NCBI RefSeq assembly: GCF_025950085.1
Contig: NZ_JAPDDS010000001.1
Coordinates: 682,001 to 746,000, forward strand
Reading direction: 5' to 3'
Length of the DNA: 64,000 nucleotides
From: Luteolibacter flavescens
Lineage (GTDB): Bacteria; Verrucomicrobiota; Verrucomicrobiia; Verrucomicrobiales; Akkermansiaceae
Shown here: piece by piece, positions 27,588 through 35,642 of the stretch
Layout: each line of letters begins with the position of its first letter
Numbering within the stretch: position 1 is the first letter of the stretch
The notes under the pieces: generated by a model
What the model saw: the letters and a program-made list of their open reading frames with translations, nothing else
What the model was told of the DNA's origin: nothing
Database searches by the model: none
Translations under genes and position numbers: made by a program

Positions 27588-28367
27588 ATGGTGCGTGCCA
27601 TGCTCCGGACCACGATCATGACCCCGGCATCCCGACTTCGTAAGACCTTCTTCGACTCCCTCGACGGGATGCCTCCGGTGGATGATCTCTTCGATGCGGT
27701 GCCGGACATCGTGTTCTTCGTGAAGGACGCCTTCGGCCGCTACATGGCGGTGAATCAAACCCTCGCCACGCGCTGCGGCCTGCCGGACAAGCAGTCCGCC
27801 ATCGGCCTGACCGCCGAGGAGCTTTTCCCGCCCCCGCTCGGCGAGGGCTTCGCCCTGCAGGACCGCGAGATCCTGAAGACCGGCCACGGCATCCGCGATC
27901 ACCTGGAACTGCACCTCTACCCCGGCGGCCGCCGCGGCTGGTGCCTCACCTTCAAGGAAGCCGTGAAGGCAAAGGACGGCCGCATCGTCGGCGTCTGCGG
28001 CATTTCCCGGGACATGCATGGACCGCAGGACCGGCAGGAGGACTTCGCCGCGATGTCGAAGGCGATCGACCATATCCACAAGCACTTCGACGAGCCGCTG
28101 CGCCTGCCCCAGCTCGCGGAAATGGCGGGGCTCTCGATCTACCAGTTCGACCAGCGCATCCGCTCGCTCTTCCACGTCACCGCCGGGCAGTATCTCGTGA
28201 AGGTCCGCATCGATGCCGCGTGCGAGCGGCTGTCCACGACCCAGGAGGTCATCGCCCAGATCGCACTCTCGTGCGGCTACTCGGACCAGTCGGCATTCTC
28301 CCGGCAATTCAAGCAGGCCGTGGGCATCAGCCCGCTGGCCTACCGGAAGAAGATGCAGGGGCAGTAG
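27588..28367 (+). CDS. PAS-domain AraC-family transcription regulator
   Basis: 259 residues if started at 27588; ATGs at 27600 and 27618 are equally possible, and none has a good ribosome site. A PAS domain spans about residues 30-140 (VPDIVFFVKDAFGRYMAVN, then GICGISRDM-like VCGISRDMHG). The C-terminal 100 residues are the AraC double helix-turn-helix, with LRLPQLAEMAGLSIYQFDQR and the second helix GYSDQSAFSRQFKQAVGISP. It is divergent from the minus-strand lipoprotein and hydroxyproline genes, so it could control them (inference). The PAS ligand is unknown. Confidence 0.85.
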   Translation: MVRAMLRTTIMTPASRLRKTFFDSLDGMPPVDDLFDAVPDIVFFVKDAFGRYMAVNQTLATRCGLPDKQSAIGLTAEELFPPPLGEGFALQDREILKTGHGIRDHLELHLYPGGRRGWCLTFKEAVKAKDGRIVGVCGISRDMHGPQDRQEDFAAMSKAIDHIHKHFDEPLRLPQLAEMAGLSIYQFDQRIRSLFHVTAGQYLVKVRIDAACERLSTTQEVIAQIALSCGYSDQSAFSRQFKQAVGISPLAYRKKMQGQ

Positions 28368-28370
28368 GAA

Positions 28371-28790
28371 TCACTCTCCCACCACGCTCACCACGATCTC
28401 CCGCCGGTGCGGGGCGCGTCGGTGCTCGAAAAGGAAGATCCCCTGCCACGTCCCCAGCGTCATCCGCCCGCCAATGATAGGGATGACCTCGCTGGTGCGG
28501 GTCAGCGCCATGCGGATGTGGCTGGGCATGTCGTCCGGGCCTTCGTCGGTGTGGATGAACCACGGCGTGCTCTCCGGCACCAGGCGCTCGAAGAACTCCT
28601 CAAGATCCCGCCGCGCACTCGGGTCGGCATTCTCCATGATGACCAGGCTGGCGGACGTGTGGCGGACGAAGACGGTGACCGTGCCGGTCCGGATGCCGCT
28701 GCGCTGCACGATGTCCGCGACCTCGGACGTGATCTGATAGGTCCCCTTGCCACGGGTGCGGATCTCGAAGGCGTCGGCGTGCGCGGGCAT
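28371..28790 (-). CDS. YjbQ family (UPF0047) protein
   Basis: 139 residues from the ATG at 28790; the frame continues far upstream only as an antisense shadow of the lactonase gene. The family signature is clear: HTSASLVIMENADPSARRDLEE, reported here in part as HTSASLVIMENADPSA, then HTDEGPDDMPSHIRMALT and GTWQGIFLFEHR. Homologues show a weak thiamine-phosphate synthase activity, and their main role is unsettled. It converges with the AraC gene with 3 bp between stops. Confidence 0.9.
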   Translation of the reverse strand: MPAHADAFEIRTRGKGTYQITSEVADIVQRSGIRTGTVTVFVRHTSASLVIMENADPSARRDLEEFFERLVPESTPWFIHTDEGPDDMPSHIRMALTRTSEVIPIIGGRMTLGTWQGIFLFEHRRAPHRREIVVSVVGE

Positions 28791-28868
28791 GGCCGGGATA
28801 TGCGGCGAATGACCGCCTTCGCGCAACGATTCTGATCGAAATCCCCGCCCCGCCGGGTAGGAGACGGG

Positions 28869-29987
28869 ATGATGAAATCCAGCCTCGCCCTCCTCGCCGC
28901 CAGCGCGATCGCCCACGCCGCCCCCCTGCCCATCGCCATCGGCACGAATACCGGCGGCAACAGCAAGAGCGAGGGCATCTACCTGTCGAGCTTCGACCCC
29001 GGGACCGGGGAATTCGGCGAGGTGAAGCTGGGCGCGAAGTATCAGAACCCCGGCTTCCTTGCGCTGCACCCCACGAAGCCGCTGCTCTACAGCGTCGGCC
29101 GGTCCGGGGAACACCCGCGGGGCAGCCTCTCCGTCTTCAAGCTGGGAGCGGGACCGAGCCTGGAATTCGCCGCCGACACCTCCGCGCTCGGCTGGAATCC
29201 CTGCCACCTCGCCGTCGATCCCACCGGCAGCATGCTCGCATCGGCAAACTACAGCGACGGCACCACCGCCGCGGTGAAGCTCGATGCGAACGGAATGCCC
29301 GTCGGCCCCGGCTTCTCGCAAAAGATCGAAGGCACCGGCGCTAACAAAAGCCGCCAGGAAGGCCCCCACGCGCACGGCGTCTATTTCCGCGGGAAGCACC
29401 TGCTCGTCCCGGACCTCGGGCTGGACAAGGTGCTGACGTACACCATGGACCCCGCGACGGCGAAGCCCGTGGCCCCGGAGCCCGCCGCATGGTCATCCGC
29501 TCCCGGCGCCGGGCCGCGCCACATGGACTTCTCGCCGGATGGCAAGCACGCCTACGTCGTCAACGAGCTCGACAACACCGTCGCTGCCTGCCGCTTCGAT
29601 GATGAAAAGGGCACGCTCGAGACCATCGGCACCGTGCCGACCCTGCCCGCCGACTGGACTGGCGAAAGCACCACCGCCGAGATCCAGGTGCATCCCGGCG
29701 GCAAATACGTCTACGCCTCGAATCGCGGGCACGACAGCATCGCCGTCTTCGCACGCGACACTGCCACCGGCGGGCTGACCTCCATCCAGATCGCCCCCTG
29801 CGGCGGCAAGACGCCGCGTCACTTCACGCTCTCTCCCGATGGCAAGTGGCTGCTGTGCGCCCACCAGGAGTCGAACACCATCTCCGCCCTCCCGCTCGAT
29901 CCCGCCACCGGCAAGCTCGGCGAACCCAAGTCCACCGTCCCCTGCCCGACCCCGATCTGCATCGTTTTCCTGCCCGTGGAAAAATGA
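28869..29987 (+). CDS. Exported 6-phosphogluconolactonase-like seven-bladed propeller
   Basis: 372 residues. The fold is that of the lactonase/YbhE family: FLALHPTKPLLYSVGR, NPCHLAVDPTGSMLASANY, GAGPRHMDFSPDGKHAYVVN and IQVHPGGKYVYASNRGHDSI each start a blade. The N-terminus (SLALLAASAIAHAAPLP) is a signal peptide, unlike the cytosolic E. coli enzyme, so the substrate is probably a periplasmic sugar lactone rather than 6-phosphogluconolactone (inference). It is divergent from yjbQ and precedes the tRNA. Confidence 0.85.
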   Translation: MMKSSLALLAASAIAHAAPLPIAIGTNTGGNSKSEGIYLSSFDPGTGEFGEVKLGAKYQNPGFLALHPTKPLLYSVGRSGEHPRGSLSVFKLGAGPSLEFAADTSALGWNPCHLAVDPTGSMLASANYSDGTTAAVKLDANGMPVGPGFSQKIEGTGANKSRQEGPHAHGVYFRGKHLLVPDLGLDKVLTYTMDPATAKPVAPEPAAWSSAPGAGPRHMDFSPDGKHAYVVNELDNTVAACRFDDEKGTLETIGTVPTLPADWTGESTTAEIQVHPGGKYVYASNRGHDSIAVFARDTATGGLTSIQIAPCGGKTPRHFTLSPDGKWLLCAHQESNTISALPLDPATGKLGEPKSTVPCPTPICIVFLPVEK

Positions 29988-30066
29988 TGAGAAAATCATC
30001 AAAAACCTCTTGCCTCGGTCGGATTGAAATGCATCCTTCCGGCCCCGCCGCAAGGCAGGAAGCAAC

Positions 30067-30142
30067 GCCTCGATAGCTCAGTTGGTAGAGCAGAAGACTC
30101 TTAATCTTTTGGTCCTTGGTTCGAGTCCAAGTCGGGGTACCA
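30067..30142 (+). tRNA. tRNA-Lys (anticodon CUU)
   Basis: A 76-base cloverleaf: acceptor 30067-30073 pairs with 30132-30138 (with G-U wobbles at the first and fourth pairs), the D arm contains TAGCTCAGTTGGTAGAGCA, the anticodon loop is CTCTTAA with CTT at 34-36, and the T arm has GGTTCGAGTCC. Discriminator A at 30139 is followed by an encoded CCA. CUU reads AAG, lysine. A strong terminator follows 14 bases later. Confidence 0.95.
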
Positions 30143-30156
30143 CTTTCAAAGAAACA

Positions 30157-30190
30157 AGGCGGGAGGCCAAAACCTCCCGCCTCGTTTTTT
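30157..30190 (+). terminator. Rho-independent terminator of the tRNA gene
   Basis: A perfect 10-bp GC-rich stem (30157-30166 with 30173-30182), a 6-base loop and, after two bases, six Ts (30185-30190). It is the clearest intrinsic terminator in the window and ends the tRNA-Lys transcript. Confidence 0.92.
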
Positions 30191-30278
30191 GCGTTGATCG
30201 GATGCTTTGACGCGCAGTGGTTTTAGACTTGCCCGACCTTACTTTACTCCGGTCCCCGGCCTCTGCTAGAAGCCCCCG

Positions 30279-30581
30279 ATGGCTCGCAAAGCGAAGAAGA
30301 GCGAAACTGGAGGGTGCCTTCTCCTCCTTCTGTTGGTCGGCGGCATTTACTACGCGGCGAAGAGTTGGGGCTGGCCGGTGGCCATTGGTGCGAGCTTGGT
30401 CGGGATTGTCCTTCTGGGCCTGATGTTCGGGGACAAAAACTGTGACGTCTGTGGCAGCCCTATTTCACACACGTCTCGGAAGTGGATCGTGAACGGTAAG
30501 AAACTCAAGGCATGCGCGTCGTGTAGCCGCCGCCTGCAGAACAAGGCGAGCAAAGAGGCAGTGGATCGCCTGACGAGCTAG
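30279..30581 (+). CDS. Small membrane protein with two CxxC zinc-knuckle pairs
   Basis: 100 residues. A basic N-terminus (MARKAKKSETGG) is followed by two hydrophobic helices (CLLLLLLVGGIYYAA and VAIGASLVGIVLLGLMF). The C-terminal domain holds CDVCGSP and CASCSRR, four cysteines that should bind zinc, around a basic segment, facing the cytoplasm by the positive-inside rule. No family is recognised. It overlaps the convergent small gene at 30578 by 4 bp. Confidence 0.65.
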   Translation: MARKAKKSETGGCLLLLLLVGGIYYAAKSWGWPVAIGASLVGIVLLGLMFGDKNCDVCGSPISHTSRKWIVNGKKLKACASCSRRLQNKASKEAVDRLTS

Positions 30582-30850
30582 TCGACGCGTCTCCAGATGC
30601 TGCACGGCTGGCCTCTAACGGATTTCCCTTCCGGATGCTCTTCCCGCCGGAAACTCCACACCGGCTCGCCCTTCTTGAAACGCTCGAAACGGTCCGGCGG
30701 CTGGAAGCGCTGCACGCCTCCCCTGCCCCACCACTCCAGGACAAATTCAGGCCGCTGCCAGTCGCCTACCCGGCAATTGGCAAGAGAAGAAACGAAGCGG
30801 GGAAGTTCCCCCGGCTCGGGTGGGCGCGGAACAAAGGAAACAAGCGGCAT
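30578..30850 (-). CDS. Small soluble protein, third gene of a coupled minus-strand trio
   Basis: 90 residues, rich in Trp, Arg and Pro (EFVLEWWGRGGVQRF, EPVWSFRREEHPEG), with no membrane segment and no recognised family. Support comes from its position 18 bp after the stop of the membrane-protein gene at 30869 and from protein-like composition. A competing plus-strand frame (30635-30862) looks less protein-like. It may be a genuine gene of limited distribution. Confidence 0.5.
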   Translation of the reverse strand: MPLVSFVPRPPEPGELPRFVSSLANCRVGDWQRPEFVLEWWGRGGVQRFQPPDRFERFKKGEPVWSFRREEHPEGKSVRGQPCSIWRRVD

Positions 30851-30868
30851 GCGTTCATGTGAACACTT

Positions 30869-31267
30869 TCACTCTTTCCGGTCAAGGTGCTTCCGCTCTA
30901 ACAGCCTGCGCCACGCGAGAAAGGCAGTCCACAGGGCGATGAAGATGAGGGTAAGGAACCAGTTTGAAATTCGAACAAGGTGCTGTGCTCCATAACTCTG
31001 AAGTTCAAAGGGCATGGACTGCCACCATTCTCGCCTGACATTTACCTCACTGTGGTATCTGACGAAGGCGCGTGAAGGGTTTGCCCAGCAACCCACCGTA
31101 ATTTGCCCGTCCCCGCTGCCGACCCAATACGAATTACCCCCGTTGACCGGAGCATACCACAGTATCTCCTGCGTATAAACGGAGCGAACCCACGCCCACG
31201 CGAGGAAACAGGCGACAAAAATCCCGAGCAAAAAAGAGGGGCGGCGGATGGGGAGGCGCTGGCTCAT
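30869..31267 (-). CDS. Membrane protein, tandem paralogue B
   Basis: 132 residues from the ATG at 31267, which overlaps the TGA of the upstream paralogue (ATGA, 31264-31267). It has one N-terminal helix (SFLLGIFVACFLAWAWV), about 70 extracytoplasmic residues and a C-terminal helix (SNWFLTLIFIALWTAFLAW) ending in a basic tail. It shares this layout and the SNWF...W...WRR end with the upstream gene, so the two arose by duplication. Function unknown. Confidence 0.65.
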   Translation of the reverse strand: MSQRLPIRRPSFLLGIFVACFLAWAWVRSVYTQEILWYAPVNGGNSYWVGSGDGQITVGCWANPSRAFVRYHSEVNVRREWWQSMPFELQSYGAQHLVRISNWFLTLIFIALWTAFLAWRRLLERKHLDRKE

Positions 31268-31662
31268 GCTGTTAGTTTTTTCTGTTCCCGCCTCCAGTGG
31301 AAGAAGAGCCAAGCACACCACGAAATAAGGAATAGTAGGACTATGAACCAGTTGGAGAAGTGGCCGGAGAAGCCCCAACCCGCGTCATTCCAATAGAATT
31401 CCGCCGCCGATGGCCAAACGAATTGCGCATCAGGAAATCTCATGTGGTAGAAGTCCCATCCCAGCGGGAATTCAGCGTCAAGCGCTCCAACATGGAACTC
31501 AATGGAGCCGTGGCTCTGGTCTAAAATCAGGGCATCCGTGCCGTTGAAATAGCTCATGCCCAAATCCTGAGATTCCCAGCGCCGCTCGACCCACAGCAAG
31601 AACCCAAGGACTAAAATTCCGAACCAAAATGATTTCCAGCGGTAGAGGGGGCGAGGGGTCAT
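31264..31662 (-). CDS. Membrane protein, tandem paralogue A
   Basis: 132 residues from the ATG at 31662, preceded by a GAGAAG ribosome-site-like run; longer starts at 31689 and 31755 are less likely. N-terminal helix SFWFGILVLGFLLWV, then an aromatic-rich external segment (EFPLGWDFYHMRFPDAQF), then the C-terminal helix SNWFIVLLFLISWCAWLFF and a basic tail. It is the first gene of the trio that continues with 30869 and 30578. No family is recognised. Confidence 0.65.
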   Translation of the reverse strand: MTPRPLYRWKSFWFGILVLGFLLWVERRWESQDLGMSYFNGTDALILDQSHGSIEFHVGALDAEFPLGWDFYHMRFPDAQFVWPSAAEFYWNDAGWGFSGHFSNWFIVLLFLISWCAWLFFHWRREQKKLTA

Positions 31663-31805
31663 TAACTTCTCTTTTGTTCTTTCTCCCATTGCCAGAAGAG
31701 CAACGCCATCCAGCTCACTTGGAATCCCATGAAAGGCACCCATGTAGGAGCGCAATCCACCACGAATCTCACCCCTTAAAAGGTGGGCAAGATCCGTTCA
31801 CTGTG

Positions 31806-32822
31806 TCAGTAGTAGTGGTCTCTCGGGTGCTCTCTTACCTTATACTCGTGCTCATCCATTGCGACGCTTTCCACCTCGGTCAGTTCGGAGAAGTCGGCGC
31901 TTGTTGTTAGCTTTATAATACCTGTCGCGCTCGCACGATCCCGAACTCGCCCCATATTTATGTGGAAATCGTCAAAATAGCACTTTTCGTATTCCACAGT
32001 AGCCCGAAATAAAAATTCAAGCTCGAACGCGATGCTGCATGAGGACTCCCCCAAGCCCACCACATGATATACCGTTTCGCTAATATCTTCAAATTCAGTC
32101 TCAACTACTTCACCGTTTTCGTAAGCAGCGACGAAGGAAGACTCCATGAATTCGTCGGTTATGGCATTAGTGATAATCGTGTCATCCTTACCCAAGGCTA
32201 GCTGAATCGCAGCTACTCGGTCGTCGACACCCTTCAGGGCCTCTGAATATGCAGCTAAGGAGGGGAAGTAGAAGAGCCCCGGAAACCGTTCGCAGCCAGT
32301 CCGAAAATCACCATCTTTCGAGATGATTGCCACGCCTTCACCGGTTTCATTATAGTATCCTCCGAGCGCCATTAAAGCGATTGCATCAGGAAACTCCTTT
32401 CTTTTCTTCTCAGAGAATGGAGCTAAGCCATGATCATACCAATCCATAACCGTATCTATTTTCACCGCTTCATACCCTAATTTTACAAGCTTGAAATTTT
32501 TGTAGAATTCATGAAGGCTACCTATCCCCTTGAAGTAAATTGAAACCGCGAGCGTCGGCCCACTTTTATTCACCAGAGGCCATCCAGCAAGCTTACGCAC
32601 AGGTGGAAATCGCCGACCTAAGCCTTCCAAAGTAGCTGCTGCATTCTTAGCCTTGTCATTGATATGGCGACGAATTTCCCTCTCAGTCGGATCGGGCATC
32701 ACGAGCGTTAGGTTCATTCCCTCGATTGACCTTTTGAAGGCCACTACGCTCGCGGCCTCAAAATTGTACGACATCTCGTCAAAGATACTTGTATCGAGGA
32801 ATATCGTTTTCGGCACGCTCAT
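31806..32822 (-). CDS. PIN-like nuclease domain protein (DUF4935-like)
   Basis: 338 residues from the ATG at 32822. Acidic PIN residues are visible: Asp in TIFLDTSIFDEMSY, Glu in DPTEREIRRHI, Asp in KEFPDAIALMALGGY and Asp in IISKDGDF. That arrangement indicates a metal-dependent RNase of the DUF4935-like branch. The C-terminal 120 residues form a separate beta-rich domain (EDISETVYHVVGLGES, IAFELEFLFRATVEY) of unknown role. Base composition is clearly lower in GC than the flanking genes, with many AT-ending codons, which suggests transfer. No partner antitoxin gene is adjacent. Confidence 0.8.
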   Translation of the reverse strand: MSVPKTIFLDTSIFDEMSYNFEAASVVAFKRSIEGMNLTLVMPDPTEREIRRHINDKAKNAAATLEGLGRRFPPVRKLAGWPLVNKSGPTLAVSIYFKGIGSLHEFYKNFKLVKLGYEAVKIDTVMDWYDHGLAPFSEKKRKEFPDAIALMALGGYYNETGEGVAIISKDGDFRTGCERFPGLFYFPSLAAYSEALKGVDDRVAAIQLALGKDDTIITNAITDEFMESSFVAAYENGEVVETEFEDISETVYHVVGLGESSCSIAFELEFLFRATVEYEKCYFDDFHINMGRVRDRASATGIIKLTTSADFSELTEVESVAMDEHEYKVREHPRDHYY

Positions 32823-32855
32823 GTTTAGCAAGGGAACAGAGAATGCCTCAGAAAA

Positions 32856-33084
32856 TCAAGCCCTCACAAGCGAGCGCAAACCGTCAAGTTTTCGGCTCTT
32901 CCTTAGTACCGCGCCCCCTTTCCTGTCCCCCGCCGCGTTCGTGTTCCCCTCGATGGCCGTGAATACCCCGTTCTTGTCCAAATCGGTCTCGGCAATTCCC
33001 ATTTGGGAAAGCGAGTAAATCATCACGTCGCCGCGCTTCACCTGCTTGGGTGCCTTGATGACGGGCAAGCCGCCGTCGTGGCCT
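32856..33084 (-). pseudogene. 5'-truncated CHAP-type peptidoglycan amidase remnant
   Basis: About 70 codons are open up to a TGA just above the first possible TTG start (33068). The text KRGDVMIYSLSQMGIAE followed by NGVFTAIEGNTNAAGDRKGG matches the end of CHAP-domain amidases, where HxGI and IEGNT are conserved. The catalytic cysteine part is missing, and there is no good start, so this is a decayed fragment. It lies between the PIN-like gene and the acetyltransferase and may mark the edge of inserted DNA. Confidence 0.55.
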
Positions 33085-33103
33085 CACCCGCCATTCGACT
33101 GAA

Positions 33104-33574
33104 CTACGGCAAGATATCCCCGTAGATCCCTGGGTCGCTGCCGGGGATCTCGATGGCACCGCAGGCCTTGGCGTAGAATTCACGCGGGCCGACGCCGCCG
33201 ATGAAGGCGTAGGCGTAGCCGATGTCGCGGAGGGCTTCGAGGGACTTGAAGAGGAGAGCCTTGCCGATGCCCGTGCCGCGGGCGGACTCGGCGACGCCGG
33301 TGGGACCGAAAAAGCCGCGCATGGTGGTGTCGTAGCAGGCGAAGCCGAGGATGGCCTTGTCCTTCGTGGCGATGAAGCAGGCGACCGGTTGGCGGCTCAG
33401 GGCGACCTCCACCTCGCTGACCCACTTCGGAGAGAAGTGGGTGCGGGCGAAGTCGGCGACGGTGTGTTTTTCAAAGGCCCGCGCGCGCCGGAGCGTGATC
33501 CCCTGCCCGGCCACCTTTGCGTAGAGGTCCGCGCTTTCGGGGAGGTCGTAGAGCCGCACGAGCATGTCGATCAT
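33104..33574 (-). CDS. GNAT family N-acetyltransferase
   Basis: 156 residues. The acetyl-CoA binding motif A is GVAESARGTGIGKALLFKSL, preceded by the beta-strand ILGFACYDTTMRGFFGPT and followed by GYAYAFIGGVGPREFYAKA. The Q/RxxGxG/A pattern is present as RGTGIG. Substrate unknown. ATGs at 33574 and 33565 are both possible. It is divergent from potA with 98 bp between the starts. Confidence 0.87.
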   Translation of the reverse strand: MIDMLVRLYDLPESADLYAKVAGQGITLRRARAFEKHTVADFARTHFSPKWVSEVEVALSRQPVACFIATKDKAILGFACYDTTMRGFFGPTGVAESARGTGIGKALLFKSLEALRDIGYAYAFIGGVGPREFYAKACGAIEIPGSDPGIYGDILP

Positions 33575-33672
33575 GCCCTCCTCCTATCCCATCCGGTGCG
33601 ACGGGCAAACGCAATTCCCCGGCACTTCCCCATCGACATCCCGTGGCGCTTCCGCCTTGCTAGAAGGAGGAA

Positions 33673-34809
33673 ATGGCCTACCTGCGCTTTGAAAAGGTGA
33701 CCCGCCGCTACGGGAGCTTCACCGCCATCAATGACATCACGCTCGATATCGAGAAGGGCGAGACCTTCTCGCTGCTCGGGCCCTCCGGTTGCGGGAAGAC
33801 GACGCTGCTGCGGATGGCCGCGGGATTTGACCAGCCGGATCTGGGCCGCGTCTATCTGGATGGGAAGGACATCACCGCCCTGCCGCCCGACCAGCGTCCG
33901 GTGAATACCGTCTTCCAGAGCTACGCGCTTTTCCCGCACCTCACGGTGAGGGAAAACATCGCCTTCGGCCCGAAGATCGCGAAGTGGACGCCCGGCGAGA
34001 TCGCCAAGGGCGTGGACCAGATGCTCGAGCTCGTGGACCTGAAGGCGCACGGCGACAAAAAGCCATCCCAGCTTTCCGGCGGGATGAAGCAGCGCGTGGC
34101 GATCGCCCGCGCGCTGGTGAACAAGCCGAAGGTGCTGCTGCTGGATGAACCGCTCGCCGCGCTGGACCTGAAGCTCCGCCAGCGCCTCATCGTCGAGCTG
34201 GATGCCATCCACGACGAGGTCGGCATCACCTTCATCTACGTGACGCACGACCAGGGCGAGGCGATGTCCATCTCCGACCGCATCGCCGTGATGAACAAGG
34301 GCGTGATCGAGCAGGTCGGCCCGCCCGCGGAGATCTACGAGGCTCCTCGTAGTTCCTTCGTGGCCGCCTTCATCGGCGACACGAATTTCCTCGATGGGAA
34401 GATCACGGAAGCCATCGACGCCCGCTTCTCGCGCTGCGAGGTGGCGGACTTCGGCAGCATCGTCATCGACAATGACAAGCACGTGACCGTGGGCGACCGC
34501 GTCCACCTGTCGATCCGGCCCGAAAAGCTCGTCGTCTCCCGTGAGAAGCCCGCGATGTCCCCCATGGACAATGCCGTGGAGGGCAAGGTGGAGGACGTGA
34601 TCTACTACGGCTCCCACACCCGCTACTGGGTGCGCTGCGGTGAGTGGCGCATGTGCGCGGAGATGCAGCACCGCACCTTCCTGCTGGATGAGACGCCGCC
34701 GAAGTGGGGCGACACCGTGTGGCTGCTGTGGGATGCGAACGACGGCTTCCTGCTGGAGCAGTATCGCGAGGAAGACGAGGGCATGCTCACCCTGCCGGGA
34801 TCCGACTGA
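33673..34809 (+). CDS. potA: Polyamine ABC transporter ATP-binding protein
   Basis: 378 residues. Walker A GPSGCGKTT, signature LSGGMKQR, Walker B VLLLDEPLAALD and the H-loop THDQGEA are intact. The C-terminal TOBE domain (VHLSIRPEKL) is typical of PotA, and the order PotA-B-C-D supports spermidine/putrescine uptake. An AGAAGGAGG ribosome site sits just upstream at 33662-33670. The TGA stop overlaps the potB start as TGATG. Confidence 0.92.
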   Translation: MAYLRFEKVTRRYGSFTAINDITLDIEKGETFSLLGPSGCGKTTLLRMAAGFDQPDLGRVYLDGKDITALPPDQRPVNTVFQSYALFPHLTVRENIAFGPKIAKWTPGEIAKGVDQMLELVDLKAHGDKKPSQLSGGMKQRVAIARALVNKPKVLLLDEPLAALDLKLRQRLIVELDAIHDEVGITFIYVTHDQGEAMSISDRIAVMNKGVIEQVGPPAEIYEAPRSSFVAAFIGDTNFLDGKITEAIDARFSRCEVADFGSIVIDNDKHVTVGDRVHLSIRPEKLVVSREKPAMSPMDNAVEGKVEDVIYYGSHTRYWVRCGEWRMCAEMQHRTFLLDETPPKWGDTVWLLWDANDGFLLEQYREEDEGMLTLPGSD

Positions 34810-35642
34810 TGAAACGGCCCACTAGACCCGAGGTCCTCTCCACCGCGCCCAGCTTCGTCTGGCTGGTGATGTTCGTGCTGGTGCCGGTGGCGATCATCTT
34901 CGCCATCGCCTTCCGACCCGCGCTGCCTGCCGGGGGCATCGGCGAGGGCTGGAGCCTCGATGCCATCCGTGCCTTGGGCGACCCCAGCTACCCGGCCCTC
35001 TTTGCCCGCACCATCTTCACCGCGGCGGTGACCACCGTCCTCTGCATCGCGGCGTCGCTGCCGGTGGCCTACGCGATGGCCCGCCTCACGCCGGTCTGGC
35101 GCTCGCGCGTGCTGCTGCTGGTGATCGTGCCCTTCTGGACGAATTTCGTCATCCGCGTCTTCGCCTGGCAGCAGATCCTCCACGCACAGGGCTTCGTGGC
35201 GGATGCGCTGCGCTTCATCGGCCTGCTCGGGGAGAATGACCGGCTGCTGGGAAATCTCGGCGCGGTGGTGATCGTCAGCGTTTACACCTACCTGCCCTTC
35301 GCGATCCTGCCGCTGTTCGCCGCGGCGGAGAAGTTCGACTTCGGCTTGCTCGATGCCGCCCGCGACCTCGGGGCGAAGCCGCTGCGCGCATTCTTCTCCG
35401 TCTTCATCCCCGGCATCCGCCAAGGCGTGGTGACCGCATTCCTCGTGGTCTTCATCCCCATGCTGGGCTCCTACGTCGTGCCGGACATGGTCGGCGGGAC
35501 GGACACGCAGATGATCGGCAACAAGATCGCGCAGCGGAACTTCACCGACCGGAACCTGCCGGAAGCCGCGGCCCTCTCCGGCGCGCTCGCTCTTCTCGTG
35601 CTCGCGCCCATGTTCCTCAGGAGAAAGGAGAAGACCGCATGA
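34809..35642 (+). CDS. potB: Polyamine ABC transporter permease
   Basis: 277 residues from the ATG at 34809, coupled to potA by a TGATG overlap; the longer frame from 34704 overlaps potA and is not used. Six membrane segments and the EAA loop (LLDAARDLGAKPLRAFFSVF) are visible. The segment PMLGSYVVPDMVGGTDTQMIG is typical of PotB. It forms the inner-membrane channel with PotC. Confidence 0.92.
   Translation: MKRPTRPEVLSTAPSFVWLVMFVLVPVAIIFAIAFRPALPAGGIGEGWSLDAIRALGDPSYPALFARTIFTAAVTTVLCIAASLPVAYAMARLTPVWRSRVLLLVIVPFWTNFVIRVFAWQQILHAQGFVADALRFIGLLGENDRLLGNLGAVVIVSVYTYLPFAILPLFAAAEKFDFGLLDAARDLGAKPLRAFFSVFIPGIRQGVVTAFLVVFIPMLGSYVVPDMVGGTDTQMIGNKIAQRNFTDRNLPEAAALSGALALLVLAPMFLRRKEKTA

Noticed and set aside
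30130-33100. Integrative element with tRNA-Lys attachment repeats
   Set aside because: No second copy of the tRNA 3' end and no integrase gene were found; the low-GC patch is reported only as a possible transfer.
33068-33110. tRNA-like D-arm text (GTAGTTCAGTCG) on the minus strand after the acetyltransferase
   Set aside because: No acceptor, anticodon or T arm follows, so it is neither a tRNA nor a convincing attachment-site remnant.
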